DNA of 64,000 nt from Odobenus rosmarus divergens (taxonomy: Eukaryota; Chordata; Mammalia; Carnivora; Odobenidae). The notes beneath the pieces are model-generated. The model was not told where the DNA came from and made no database searches. It saw nothing but the letters and a program-made list of their open reading frames with translations. Position 1 is the stretch's first letter. Each line of letters opens with the position of its first letter. The translations under genes and the position numbers were made by a program. This document shows, piece after piece, positions 45,641 through 58,699 of this stretch. The stretch lies in assembly GCF_000321225.1 (NCBI RefSeq), contig NW_004450662.1, positions 683,910 through 747,909 on the forward strand, written 5' to 3'.

Positions 45641-46385
45641 GGTAGGACACGGGGGAATTTTGTTTTTAACCCCTTCCACACTACTATCTCCCAGCTCTGC
45701 TTCCCCTTGTCCTGCAGCCTGATCTACCTGATACAGCAGTCTTCTTCAGGACTGGACTTCTTGATCTTGTTCTCTACACAGAGCTTCTCAAACTTCAATG
45801 TGCATGTCAATTCCTTGTGAGTGACGGGGAAAGGGAGGGCTTTACAGAGAAGGAGGGAGAAGGGCATTCTAGGCAGAAAGAACAGCAGGAGGCAAGAATT
45901 ATAGACAAGAACAATCAACCATCGGGAGACCTTCAAGCAGCTCAGCCTATCCGGCACTGGGTCAGTCTTCCTGGCGGTTCCCATCCTAATAACATCCTAG
46001 ATGGCCAGGACCATGCTGTCCAGCTGAGGTAAGAGATACAGATGGGACCTGACCACCAGAGCTGCAGGTGACATGGAAAGAAACCAGATGTGAGTTACCG
46101 GAGAAAGGTACACGGAGCTGGAGGGCAAATCGCAAAGGCCAGTCTAGACGTGGATGGAACTGGTTTAACATAAGATCTGGTGTCCAAAGTTTCAAAGTGA
46201 ATCCAAACCATAGCACGTCTATCCCCTCCAGGATCTGCCAAGCAGAGTGCTGGTACACATGTTCCTGGCAGGGAGGCAATCCTTGGTTGAGATATTGGAA
46301 GCCATTCTTGGTGTCCGGGCCTGCGTTCACTGGATGTTTGTTGTTCAAAACATGGCGTAGGACACAATATCACCTCTGTGGTATT
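45641..46385. other. Unassigned non-coding sequence
   Basis: No gene recognised. About 45830-45900 has an L2-like look ('aagggcattctaggcagaaa'). Confidence 0.3.
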
Positions 46386-46387
46386 CT

Positions 46388-46970
46388 TGCCAAAAACACA
46401 TAACCTGAATCTAATTATGGAATATCAGCCAATCTCAAATTGAGGGGCATTCTACAAAATAACTGGTCTGTACTATTCAAAAGTGTCAAGGTCAAGAAAG
46501 ACAAAAACAGCAGAGCAATTGTTCCAGATTACATGAGACTCAGGAGACACAGCAACCAATGCAATGTGTGATCTCAAATTGTATCCTGGATCAAGGGGGA
46601 AGATCTCTGTAAAGGACGTTATTGAAACAATTAAAAGTGTTTGAATACTGTCTGTTTTAGATAATAATATTGACCAACATTATGTTTCCAGATATTGATA
46701 AATATAAGAAAATACCCTTATTCTTAGGAAATATACATGTACTGAAGAATTTAGATGTAGAGGGGTACAATGTGCCCAGCTTACTCCCATAGAGTTCAGA
46801 AATATATAAAGATATAAATATGCGACGAGAAAGGAAATAGTGCAAAATTGTTGAATTTTAATTTGGGTAAAAGTATATAGTGTTCTTTGTACCGTTCTTG
46901 CAACTTTCCTGTAAATCTGAAATTGTATTTATTTTTTTAAGTTCAAAAAAAAAAGAAAGAAAGAAAAAGA
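46388..46970 (+). mobile_element. Ancient L1M-type 3' end
   Basis: 'attacatgagactcaggaga', then 'ctgtaaaggacgttattgaa', then 'cttattcttaggaaatatac', then 'gttctttgtaccgttcttgc', then 'aactttcctgtaaatctgaa' and an A-rich tail. It is a known old L1 3' text in sense; the subfamily is not assigned. Confidence 0.6.
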
Positions 46971-47019
46971 TTTGAGATGTATAAGAAGAAAGAATGGGTC
47001 TTTAACCAGCGATTTATTA

Positions 47020-47130
47020 GAATGACAGACTCTCAGGCCCCATACAGGACCCACAGAATCAGAATCTACATTTTAATAATATCCCCATGTGATTTATATC
47101 CACATACAAGTTTGGGAGTCTTCATCCTAT
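47020..47130. mobile_element. MER5A fragment
   Basis: 'cccacagaatcagaatctac', then 'attttaataatatccccatg', then 'catacaagtttgggag'. Confidence 0.65.
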
Positions 47131-47189
47131 TACACCTCGGGCTGGCCACCTGGTCCTGGTTGTCAGATATCTCAATCACAAATCACCTC

Positions 47190-47470
47190 TAAGCTATATC
47201 CCAAACTCCTATTCATCCCTCAAAATACAGTTCAGAAATCATCTTCTGTATGAAAATGTTTTTTCCCCTGCCTACGGCTCCCTTCTAAGATACTGAGCTG
47301 TATACAGTGCTTTCTAAGAACAGTTTTAATTGTCTCCCCATTTTCCACATTACAATGGAATTCAGTTTCATTTTCCTATTAGAATAAAATAATTATTCTT
47401 TGTGTATCCTCAGCACTGAGTCAGGCAAACGCTGGTTTTAGGGAACTTTTGAGGGCATGAATGAATAAAT
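47190..47470 (+). mobile_element. L2 LINE fragment
   Basis: 'attcatccctcaaaatacag', then 'ttcagaaatcatcttctgta', then 'tcctcagcactgagtcaggc'. Confidence 0.5.
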
Positions 47471-48654
47471 ATATAAATGAATAAATTTAGTTCTGTGTTG
47501 TCAACCCCCACATTATATTTAAGGCTCCAGGAATATACTGCTGGAGTCTCAGAAGGGACCAGAGGTAATTTAGATTTGAGCAGACACAAGGTATCTCACC
47601 AGCAGGGAACAAAGGAGTTGATAGGAAGAGAAATTCCAGCGTGTAGATATCCAACCTCTAAGCCAATGTTGCTCCAATGTACTATGAAGATAACTAGTTT
47701 CAAGTTTCCTCCCAATTCTTAGCAGTTGTATAAATTGCCGCAGGCTTTATGACCCAGTAATGCATTGTTATAGTTAACAATTCATTGGTTAATGTCCACA
47801 TGCCACAAGATGTGTGGGTTTTCCAAAAATACAATAAATAGCAAAAGATACGCTTAGCCAATACAATGGTTTAATCATGGTTGGGGGGGGGGGCTGGGCA
47901 GGGGGAAGAAGACAGACCAAAGAGACAGATATTAGGACAGGCTTGTTTGAAAGCATGTGACATTGTTATCCTAATGGATCTGCGCCTTTAAGAGACAGCC
48001 CTTTGTCTCAGCTCCCGCAGGTGCAAGCAGGGACACAGGACAGAACATCAGAAAACTCAAATGACGGGAAGGAAAGGAGAAGCTTTGGTTTGGGAGGCAT
48101 GATCTCCCCCTCTTGCCTTCAAATACACGATAAAGGATGGATTTATAATGAGCTGCTTCTATCCACGAAGTAAAGCAAATTTAAAAGGACCTACTAGTTA
48201 CAATCCAGCCTCCCCGGTGTTTTCAGTAAAAGGATAATTTCGAATATCAAATCGAAGCATCCTAGGGTATGTAAGGCTGTGTGGACTCCAGGTCTTTCAA
48301 TAGAGACAAGATCTGCTACCATAGTACTTGCAGAAGAAATATTTTATTTTAACTCAACGTGGGACTTTTTAAGAATTACCCCAGGAAAGGGGTTTCGCCA
48401 AAAACTGGAGCTTAATTTAATGAGGGTGAAAAGTTTAAGAAAGAAATATAAAAGGAAAGTCTTGAAAGCACAGAAGACACTTGGAGCAGAAACCTATGCC
48501 CATCTAGTTGAAACATATCAGCAATGGCGGTAAGCAGAATTGGCCCTTATGAAGTTCTGAGCCTCTCTGGGGATTTTCAGTGAAACTCTCACCAGCCTGC
48601 TGCGTGAGCCAGAAGCTTCTCAAATGTGCAAAGAAGAGCCATGTAAGATTGCTT
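47471..48654. other. Unassigned, with a G-rich block
   Basis: A dense G block at 47882-47905 (runs of 11, 3 and 5 G) is a quadruplex candidate. No gene recognised; the open frame at 48279-48533 has no motif. Confidence 0.35.
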
Positions 48655-48815
48655 CAGGAAGTTTATTTATTTTAATACCTACTGTGTGCTAGATAACTTC
48701 ATTTATGTCTGTGGGGAGGCAGCCTAAGCTCTATTTTGCAGCTACAAAACCACAGAGAGACCAGAGTGGCCTGTCCAAGATCACACACTCTTCAGAAAGG
48801 TCCCATCTCTTGACT
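48655..48815. repeat. MIR
   Basis: 'taatacctactgtgtgctag', then 'gcagctacaaaaccacagag', then 'gtggcctgtccaagatcaca'. Confidence 0.6.
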
Positions 48816-49150
48816 TGAGTGAGGAAGGAGCAGCCCTTTAAAAAGCCGTCTCTATTTATAGAGCAATCACGTCACCTCTCTGGTGCCTCTTCCCACTCAC
48901 CCTCCGAACCTTCTGGCCCTGCAGGTTTGCAGACAGACGCCTGCTCTGATCTTCACCTGGGACCCACTTGCATCTGCTGGCCCCCAACAGATTTATCATT
49001 TCATCCTCCTCCTTTGATTCAAAGGCCACTTTCACTCATGACGTGCCTTCAATCCCTTTTGGTTCCCATTGTAGCAGCCCTGAGCCCCTGCACCCAGCAA
49101 CTTTGCCCAGACCTTAAATTTGGGCTCCATTGATTAAGAATGTGATTTAC
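48816..49150. other. Unassigned non-coding sequence
   Basis: No gene or repeat recognised. Confidence 0.3.
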
Positions 49151-49154
49151 GTTC

Positions 49155-50030
49155 CCCTGAGAATGGCCATCATCAAGAAGACAAGGGATAACAAACGTTG
49201 GCATGGATGTACAGAAAAGGGAATCCTTGCATCCTGTTGCTGGGAATGAAAACTGGTGCAGCCATGATGGTAAACAGTATGGAGTGTCCTCAAAAAATTA
49301 AAAATAGAACAGCCATGTTATCCAGCAATTCCACTTCCAGGAATCTATCCAAAGAAAGTGAAAACACAACTCAAAAAGACATCTGTACCCCCATGAACAT
49401 GGCCCCGCTATTTCTAACAGCCAAGACATGGAAGTAACCTAAGCGTCCACTGAGGCATGAATGGATAAAGAAGTTGTGGTCTATATACACAACAGAGTAA
49501 TATTCAGCCATAAAAAGTGAGGAAGTCTTACCATGTGTGACAACATAGATGGACCTTGAAGGAATCATGCTAAGTGAAGTAAGTCAGAAAGAGAGAGACA
49601 ACTAGTATGATCTCACTTGTATGTAGAATCTAAAAAATGAACAACAGACAGAACAAAAGCACCAAACTTCTAGAAAAAGGGATCAGATTTGTGGTTACCA
49701 GAGGGAGGAGGGGGAGAAAAGGGAATGGAGGAAGGTGGTCAAAAGGTACAAACTCGCAGTCAGTCCTGGGGACAGCAGGGACAACATCCTGACTGTAACT
49801 AACACGGCTGTAGGATGTATAGCGAGGTGTTAACAGAGCAGATCCCAAGAGTTCTTAACACAACGAGAATTTCTTGTCTTTTTTTTATTGTACCTCTAAG
49901 AGATGATGGATGTTAACTCAACCTATTATGGTACTCATTTCACTATATATGTAAATCAAAACCATCATGCTGTTTGCCTTAAACTTATACAGTGATGTAC
50001 ATCAACTAGTTCTCAAGAAAACTGGAGGGA
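49155..50030 (+). mobile_element. Older L1 (L1MA-type) ORF2 end and 3' UTR
   Basis: 'gaatggccatcatcaagaag', then 'acagtatggagtgtcctcaa', then 'catgaatggataaagaagtt', then 'caactagtatgatctcactt', then a long 3' UTR ('agagatgatggatgttaact', 'ttaaacttatacagtgatgt'). It has many substitutions and stops in the ORF2 frame and is older than the L1 at 12822. Confidence 0.88.
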
Positions 50031-53000
50031 AAATTCCAACAGAAAACAAAAAGAATGTGTCATTATTACAATGTTGACAGACCTGAAAATTTCCTTGTTA
50101 CCATGTATTAGGAAAAGACCGTGTTAAGCAAATGAATGATATCAACAGAATCCAAGGGAAGCGAGCAGGAAGCCCTGGGGAGAACTCAACCTATTTCACT
50201 GGGGGAGGGCAATCTAGAAGTGGCCAGAGTGGGCTGGAAGAGTAAAAGGGCTATGATATAATGGGGTGATGAAAAAGCAGGAAATCAGGAGCAACTTCTT
50301 AACCTATATCAGTGAGAGAGAGGTTTTCAAATATTGTGCATCCTGCATCATAATTATTCAAATATTCTTTTTTAAATTACTAGTTCTAAGCAGGTAACTA
50401 AAGATTTTGATTCACACAGTTATTCTGTTCTGAAACACGTAGGTGTGTCTCAGTGCCTACCATCCCCATGGGACTAAGAGAGAGCTTGAATCTCGAACGC
50501 TCACAACACCACCCCGTGTCTGGCACACAGTAATTACCCAGTGAGTGTGTAGATTAACAAATGCATCATGCTTTAAACTATATATTAGCTAATCATGTTG
50601 TTAGTTTAACTATCTTCCTCTCTATATGCCACCAGCCTGTAAGCTTCACAAAGTGAGGGCCCATGTCCTGTTGGGTTTACCTCCCCAGAGCCAGGCAGAG
50701 TTACTGCCTAATATAAAAACTCTTTGTCTTACGTGCTAAACCCCCACTGACGGAGACTGGCATTCATGATACCCAACAAGCTTACCCTCATTAACATAAT
50801 TTCTCACTAACCCATTACCCAAATACTGCACTGTCCTCCATCCAAATTAGCGTTCTCTTAGCCTGCAAGTATATCCTGTATTCACAAGTATTCCAGACCA
50901 AGCTAAAGGATCATTTCCCTTATATTCTGCCTAGCAATGCCCTGCTCTTCAAGTTCTACATCCATTAGCTTTCCTGGACCACTGTTTTCAACACACCTTT
51001 GCAACTAAGCTCTCTTTGCCACTTAGTTTAACCTGCCTTGCAATTACTTTAGCTTTTATAGCACTCTGGTCTTCTCAATGCTAATCGGAAGAAATATGGC
51101 AGCAAAAGCCATGCCTTTTATTTCTTTATACGTAACCATACCTGAAATAATAGAACTAAGTAAACAGTAAGAATTCAATAATGTTGTAGGGTTGAAAATG
51201 GTAACAATACAACAACTATATTTATGCAATCATAAATTCAGAATGTATTGTCTAATGTTCAAATAAGGACACCTAAGTGACTGGAAATTACCCCATGGTT
51301 CTGAAAAAAGGAATAGCAGCTAAACTAGAGAAATGTACTTGTAGTGCTGCTCATTGTTTAAATATACATTTTTGTTAGTTTTGGTTTCTTTTAACTTCCA
51401 CACTCCCCTTTTCCTTTCTCCTCAATGTCAACTGAGGATGTTCTGTGCTCTCTCGTCCCTGTGGCTGGACAATCAAACATATTGATGTGTCCGCTTTTCT
51501 GCTCGCAGGAGGAACTTGTCTTCTAAGTTGAGAAGCCTAAGTCTTTCAAGATCCACAAATCACGTCCAAGAATTCTCCCACTCACATCCCATTGTTCCAC
51601 AACCAGTAAAAGCCAAATGATGCTCTATCATAGACCTGTAATATACCATTTCATCTAGGCTCCGACACAACTGAAGTCTGCAAGAAAAGAAGATATAGTC
51701 ATCCCTATCAAATACTCAATAAATAAAAGAGTACATGTCCTCTGACACTCATGGTGTGAAATGGGCAATTGGAAAGTACAGTATTGGCAGACTGGGAGAA
51801 AAACTGATGGTTCAGAACTTGTATGAGTCAGTCTTTGTTTTCCATGAACTCAGTGCAAACAAGCTTAGGCAGAATGGGGAAGTCATGGGCTCATTATAAG
51901 ACCCTACAGATAGAGTCAACTCATACAAAGACTGGATGCTGACTGGGCTCTTGCTCTCACCTTATTTCCTTGTGAATATCACCTTCAATTTTTTTATGGT
52001 AGGTTTCTCCATGAGGCTGGACCCATGGCCACTGGCAGTTCTAGAACCTGTGTCTTCTTACCTTTATTGACAGGGTGTAAGGTAGTCTCTTTCTTTGGAT
52101 TCATTTCAGTAGAAGGTCCCAGAGAGAGTCTGATTGGCCTGGTGTGGTCACATAACCAGCCCTAGGGCCAGTAGGACTCAACAGCATAGTTGCCCACAGA
52201 TGGAATTTCAAATAAGTTTCACAGGAGAGGAGAAGCGAAAAAACAACTGGCCTCTACTGTATACTTAAAGGAGGAAAAAAAAATTTTTAAATCCACAAGA
52301 GTTGTTGGTTGGAATGAAAGAAAAAAAGAAGAAAAAGCTTGACAATGGTGAATTCTTTCCTCTAGTGAGCCCCAATACAGAGATGAAGTACTTTGCTATA
52401 ATCAAAGAAAAGGCTAAAATCAATATCTACCATAGTGCCCATCACATTATAATTTCCTGTACAAGACTGTTTGCCCAATGACAATTGATCTCCTTATACT
52501 CAAGACCCTATTATATCTTTATTCCTAAGGCCAAACCCAGCATCAGAATATGGTAGAGGATTTTCTGCAAATATATAATCATGGAAGAAAAAAAGGAGGA
52601 GAGGGAGAGAAGAGATCCTTTATTCAAGTTGCTTACTATCCAGTGGAAGATTAGACATGATGCAAGCAACTACAACCCAAGACAGAATAATTAATACTAA
52701 GTAGAATTATAAAGGCATCCCTCAGTAATTCAGAAGAAATGATTTAATCTACTGAGGAAAATCAGATAAACATTCATAAGGAAGTATACTTTTGAGTATT
52801 CCCAGAAAAACTCAGTTTAGGAACCCAAAAGAGGAGATGGTGTCCAGATCAGAAACAACACATGGAGACATTGCATTGTAGCCCTATATTGCTATAGGAC
52901 AGCTGTCTTTCCTGCCTTATACATAAATAGGGGGACTTCATGGGTCCAAGGAAGACATTTTGCCCCTTATCTTCATAAAAAGATCACTTTCACCTATTCA

Positions 53001-53485
53001 TATTGCCTGAAAATTATTTGTAAGGTACAAAGCCTTTCCCTCCATAATTAGGGATAAGATTTTAAAATGCAAATATTCCTTGGACCAGAAAGAGAGTTGT
53101 TTATGTTAAGGAGTAAATGACTGATAGCTCAGGCTTTCTCTTAGAAGCTAACTGTGCCAGAAGGATAAAATGGAAACCTTAGGTTCTGCAGATCAAAAAG
53201 ATATTGCTGAGTGAAAGGAGATGAAAGAAAAGATAAAAGCAATCCCAGGTGGCAATTCCTGCATTGCATACTGGGCTGGAAACGCACAGTGGCATTCCTT
53301 CTGATGCTTGACCTTCTTCTAGGAAGTAAAACAAGCAACCATTGGCTTTGTTTAAGCATGTCTGAATTTTAGTAGATAAAATTTAGGTAGGAGCTTGGCT
53401 CACTACTAGACTCTGTGCGCTACCATGTCAGTGGAAATCAGCCTTTTGATGAGAATCAAATCAGCCTATAAAAAATAAGGAGGAG
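50031..53485. other. Mostly unassigned; possible old L1M/L2 remnants
   Basis: 'gtgtctggcacacagtaatt' (about 50517) and 'cctgtaagcttcacaaagtg' (about 50635) look L2-like. 'gagtctgattggcctggtgt' (about 52127) looks like an old L1M 3' UTR. No gene or RNA was recognised. Confidence 0.35.
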
Positions 53486-53699
53486 GGACACCCGGCTGGC
53501 TCAGTCAGTTAAGCATCTGACTCTTGCTTTCAGCTCGCCATGATCTCAGGGTTGTGAGATCAAGCCCTGAGTTGGGCTCCTCACTCAGCACAGAGGCTCC
53601 TTGAGATTCTCTCTTTCCCTCTCCCTCTGCCCACCACCCCCCACCCCCTGCCGCCACTCACACACGTGCTCTCTTTCTAAAATAAATAAATAAAAATCT
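53486..53699 (+). mobile_element. SINEC, sense, older member of a nested pair
   Basis: 'acacccggctggctcagtca', 'gatctcagggttgtgagatc', CT-rich body, tail 'ctaaaataaataaataaaaa'. Its tail is interrupted by the SINEC at 53700 and resumes as a poly(A) at 53882-53893. Confidence 0.93.
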
Positions 53700-53865
53700 T
53701 TTTTTTTTTTTTATTTGACAGAGTGAGCACAAGCAGAGGGAGAGAGAGGGAGAAACAGGTTCCCCGCCGAGCAAGGAGCCCGATGTGGGACTCGATCCCA
53801 GGACCCCAGGATCATGACCTGGGCCGAAGGCAGCCGCTTAACCAACTGAGCCCCCCAGGCGTCCC
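53700..53865 (-). mobile_element. SINEC, antisense, inserted in the tail of the previous one
   Basis: Poly(T) start, 'gggactcgatcccaggaccc', 'gggccgaaggcagccgctta', 'accaactgagccccccaggc'. The duplication 'aataaataaaaatct' (53685-53699 and 53866-53880) is perfect and is itself made of the older SINEC's tail. Confidence 0.95.
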
Positions 53866-53934
53866 AATAAATAAAAATCTGAAAAAAAAAAAAGCAAGGA
53901 AGAGTTTTGGTTTTAGTATTAGTTACCTTGTCAC

Positions 53935-54138
53935 AAAAGAGAGAACGGAGGACTAACTCCTACAGCCTAAACTCAGAATGAGCACACCACCGCATTCTGT
54001 TGGCCAACACAAGTCACAAAGCCAGTTTGAATTCAAAGGGTGAGACAATAAACTGCATGCCTTGGTGATAAGAGTGTCAAAGTCAATTGCAATAGGTGTG
54101 GATCCAGGGAGGCCATTAGCTGGGGCCACTAATTGCCA
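53935..54138 (+). repeat. 204-bp direct repeat, copy 1
   Basis: From 'aaaagagagaacggaggact' to 'ccactaattgcca'. It matches 54714-54917 with about 12 mismatches and no gap by hand count (about 94%). The sequence itself resembles an old L1M-type 3' UTR. Confidence 0.9.
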
Positions 54139-54186
54139 AATTCAGGAACTTAAAAATAAACTTTGATCAATGCTCACAGGTACATG

Positions 54187-54570
54187 ATATGATGGTTAAT
54201 CTTATGGCCCAACTTGGCTAGGCTGTGGTGTCCAGTTGTTGATCAAACCCCAGCCCAGATATTTCTGTGAAAGTATTTTGTAGATGTGATTAACATTTAT
54301 AATCACTAGGCTTTAAGTAAAGCACATTACTCTCCATCATCTGAGCAGTTAAAGGCCTTAAGAGCAAAGACTGAAGCCCCTGAGGAAGAGGAAATTCTGC
54401 CTCAAGACTTCAATGTAGAAACTTTGCCTGAGTTTCCCATCTTCTGCCCCACCTCACAGATTTTTTAAACTCAAGACTATATTATCATCTCTTATTTGAA
54501 TTTCCAGCCTGCAGGCTAGATAGATAGATAAAGAGATGCTCTATTTCTTGGTAGAACCCTGACTAATACA
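54187..54570 (-). mobile_element. MLT2-like ERVL solo LTR, antisense
   Basis: 'gatggttaatcttatggccc', then 'gtgattaacatttataatca', then 'gttaaaggccttaagagcaa', and the end 'ccctgactaataca'. It is the reverse of the MLT2 start. No internal retroviral region is present. A small 'tagatagatagataaa' seed is at 54518-54533. Confidence 0.65.
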
Positions 54571-54713
54571 CATAACTGGGCAATTCTTTGGGTCTCAGCT
54601 CCTCTGGGCTCTCTCAAATGTGCGAGTGTCTGATCCCTGCAGGCTGGCCTCTCATGTTCTAGCAGGCAAGCCCAGGCTTGTTCTCAGAGTTAGTAGAGTG
54701 AAAGTAAAGAAGC

Positions 54714-54917
54714 AAAAGAGAGAACAGAGGACTAACTCTTATGGCCTAAACTCAGAATGAACACACTACCACATTCTGTTGGCCAACACAAGTCACAAAG
54801 CCAGTTTGAATTCAAGGGGTGAGACAATAGACTGCACGCCTTGGTAAGAAGAGTGTCAAAGTCAATTGCAATAGGTGTGGATCCAGGGAGGCCATTAGCT
54901 GGGGCCACTAATTGCCA
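54714..54917 (+). repeat. 204-bp direct repeat, copy 2
   Basis: Second copy at an offset of 779 bp from copy 1. The interval 54571-54713 between the LTR and this copy looks like the same old L1M-type 3' UTR ('gctggcctctcatgttctag'). Confidence 0.9.
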
Positions 54918-57900
54918 TCAACCTAACATTCTTAGAAAACACGTCTGCAAAGTCTTCATGATAATGCAACTATGATCTGTTACCTAACTTGATGACTACT
55001 AGTATCCTCTCTAGCTGACTGTAGGAATGGGGCTGTCCTGTGAGTGTTTCTTAATATTTGCCCAAGCAGCCAGGCTGTTAAAAAGAATAAGTGCTGTTGG
55101 ATCAAAGTGTCCTGAATATAATAATCCATAGACTTTATAGTTCTGTATACACAGCACTCAACAGCTTACAAAACATTGTTATATTCAGGATCAGTTTGGA
55201 TTCGTAAGACTCGGGAAGTGCCAAGGGAATAAGTGGAATTAAAAAAAAAATAAAACAAAAGGGAGAGGAAGGAGTGAAGAAAGAAGGGAGTTGGGGCTTC
55301 AAGGCATTTCCACCTCAAGACAAATGCTACGCAGAATACTTCTGGTCGGGGGTTTCTGTGAAACTAAGGGACAATTCTGAATTAGATTTGGAGATGGATA
55401 GTGAGTCAACCAAGATGACCGATGATATTAGGAGGGATATATGGCACCAACTCCTGGAGCAAGAGAGCAAAACAGTATCTTTGGAAGATAATTTAGAGAC
55501 GAAAGTCTTCCTAGGTATAAACAAAAGTGTATTAAATGTGGATATGTTTTTGTTTGAAACACATTTCTTTGCACCGCCTTCCCTCTCTTAGAAAAAGGAA
55601 ACAGTGGCAGGGGAAAGAAAGGGGCCCTTAGAAAGAGTGCAGGGGAGGGAAGGAGACAGGAAAGGCACTTCAAGGCTCCTCTGCAAATTACTCCCTAGTC
55701 CCATCAGGGAGGCTGGAGGTGGAGTGGTCGAGCGCTGTGAGCCATGCAGGGGATGCCCAACATCGGAGCTCCAGGGAACATGTGAGGTTGTCCCGTCATG
55801 ACTGGGAATGTCCCTGAGACATTCACAGGCAGGCTTCACTCTGAAATGACAAGAGATTTAGGCAGATGTGCTAAGAGTTTGAACATCACTGTCCCTGTTG
55901 GCACGATGACAGAACTCCCCTCACAGCTGTCCCTGGAGTAAGGTCAAGTGTTAAAAATGTACCCAGGATTGAACGGGCTGATCAGAGCACATAGACCTTT
56001 TCAACTGCTCAGGGATATCAGGGCAGCAGTTTGATATTTATTAAACATCAGCGGGGTCTCTAGTCGAGTACCAATCCCTATGGAAGCTCAGGTCCCAGCT
56101 AGAGAAATTTTAAAGGCGTAGAGCAAAAGGGAGGCCCGGTCTGGGCAGTCACCATCACCATAGAGTCAGGCTAAACTTTTATAATCTAGCCACTGTGAGC
56201 AGGGAACAAGTCTGCTTTTAGCATGTGATGTTTTATTAATCTTCTCCCTCTTGGAAACTTTTCTACAGTCAGCCATCAGAGAAAACCCTAGATGATCAGG
56301 AAAGGTTGGAGTACTTTCTCCAGTGGAGACTATAAAAAGGGATCAGAATAAATGATAGTAGGAGGCAGGAACAGCCACCATCCATCCATTCCAGCATCTT
56401 CGCTAGTGCCGTCCATCAGAGGAAGTGGCTGGGGTAGAGGGAAAGGGTCTGACTGGGTACAGGTAGAAGAAAGGAGACTCTGCTAAGTGAAATTAGACAA
56501 GGAAGTCCATAAAAGAACGTCCAAGGAATGAAAAGCAATTTAAAAAATGATATCCAATACCACCGATCAAAATAAATGTGAATTCAAGACGATTCTGTGA
56601 ACCAGCACAAAACTGGAAATTTAAAGAAATTGGTTTAACTTCTATCTCTGCCACTTACTGGCTGTCACTGTATCTCCTTGCCTCTCAGTTTTTCCCTTAT
56701 GAAAGAGATAGTAATCCTAGCTCAAGTGATTTGGGGGAGCATCATGGAGAGAAGGCCTAGGAAGGTGCCTAGTAAGCTATAAATGTAGCTATTCAAATGT
56801 TAATGCCCATAATTGGCATTATCATCATGTTTGATAAAATGGTGATTCTGGCACGTAAATTTGCATGTTCATTAAAAGCTACAAAAATGCTGATGTTATA
56901 ACTGTAGTCACTGTTGAGGAACCGGTAGCCGTCTAAATCTATCAAAAAGAAAATTATAGATAAAAACATGACTGAAGTAGACCAGCCCTCCCTCAAATGC
57001 TGATAAGGAAAATGAAAACCGGACCATATCCTTAGCAAGAATGTCCCTTTTACTGTCTTCAAACTCTACATATTAATTCGTGCCAACTCTCAAAGCTATT
57101 CTGAGACAAAGCAGAGATCACAGTTTCTCTCTTGGCCTTTTAAGAGCGCCCATTTGTATGGATTGAAAAATGGAGGCACATGGAAAGACAAGGCAGCTTG
57201 CACCAAATCCACGTCTGCTGGAAACAGCCAGGCTTTTCCTAGACTAGAGAACACCCCAAGCTTCAAGCTAGGGGTAAACCACAGACAAAATGTAAAATAC
57301 GAAACAAATAAAGACCACATAGGGAAAAGAGAAAGATCATATTCTGAGACTATTTTTAAAATAAGAAAGATAAATTCTAAGAAGGAAATGTGTTGGGAGA
57401 ACAAGACAAATATTGAAATAGGAAAAGGAGACAAATTTGGGCCATATAGAAAGTAACATTCTAAAATGTTAAACAATGAGAGAAGAAAAGGTAAAACTGG
57501 GAGAGCGAGATAAACACCACAGGGCAATAAATCATAGAAATAACACTTCTGAGAATTATTCTGAAGAAAACACATCCTGCAAAGTAAGTCTGTAAGAGTA
57601 AGACAAATGCAGTGTGACTCAACAGATTCAGATATCATGACAAGGATGAAAACCACTGCTGGGAAGATAAATGCCCCAAGTAACACTGACCGCCCTGGCC
57701 TTCCATAGGGAATCGGAAGGGTAAGCGTTTCCCTAAACTCTTCCTCTTGGGTTGTTCTCCAGTCTCTGTCTTTTCAGGACCAGAGTGGAGATCATCTCTC
57801 CTTTACCTGATAGTAGCTCCCATTGACTTTGTAAGTGACAGCTGGACTCAGTCTTAGCTGGACTCGGTGTCTTAGGAGAAACAATGTGCTTCTGAGCCAC

Positions 57901-58555
57901 TGACAACCTCTCCCTTGGGAAAAAGCCAGAACACTGCTTTTGGATTCCCAGATGCAGGCCTTGTCCCATGGAGGTGAATGGCTTCAAAGATGGCATTTGT
58001 CATCACACCATTTGCTCATCTTCTCCCGAAAGCTCTCTCACTGCCTTTCACTGCCTTCCCAGAGGGCTGTCAGGATCAGGGTTTGGGGATTAGGCTCATC
58101 ACCAGATTCTACTGTGAAAATCCTTGGACAAGATTGTCATGAGGAAATCAAGACAGGCTTTGGAATCAGACTGTCTTGAAATTCTACCAGAGCTTAGATC
58201 AGCTGTGTGATGTTGACTAGTGAGTTGAAGTCTCTGAAGCCTTTGTTGCCTCATCTGGGAAATGAGATATAATGAGAATAATGCTTACTATTTAGGGCTA
58301 GTTAGAGATAAGCATATATTTTACACAAAACATCCAGCTGCTCTTAGGATTCAAAACCAGTAGCTTGTGGAATAATTGCAATTTATCACAATCATAATCC
58401 TTACCTGTTTGTGGGATCTGGGTCCAGATGGATGGGAACCTGGCCACCATAGAAAAGCCCAGAAATGGTGGAGAGGAGGATTGGAAGTTTCAGCATCTCA
58501 TCTATGAAAGCGGGAATGAGTCAAATTAAGGAAATAGGAAGCATCCAGAACACAG
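54918..58555. other. Mostly unassigned, two MIR-like pieces
   Basis: MIR-like text lies at about 56600-56800 ('ctgccacttactggctgtca') and about 58145-58320 ('ggctttggaatcagactgtc', 'gtgtgatgttgactagtgag'). The 196-codon antisense open frame at 57096-57686 is Phe/Leu-rich because of the A-rich + strand and has no known domain. Confidence 0.35.
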
Positions 58556-58699
58556 TGATAACCATTATGCAGAACATCTGTATCACGCCTTACAGATTCA
58601 TCAAGTGCTTTCACTTAAGGGACTTCAACTTTTGATACTGGGCATAAATGACAGGATGGTAAGCCTACTTACTCTTTTTATAAAACACATTTTGACTTT

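Noticed and set aside
57096..57686. 196-codon hydrophobic open frame on the - strand
   Set aside because: The Phe/Leu-rich content follows from the A-rich + strand. No known family, and a 100-codon frame is open on the opposite strand over the same bases.
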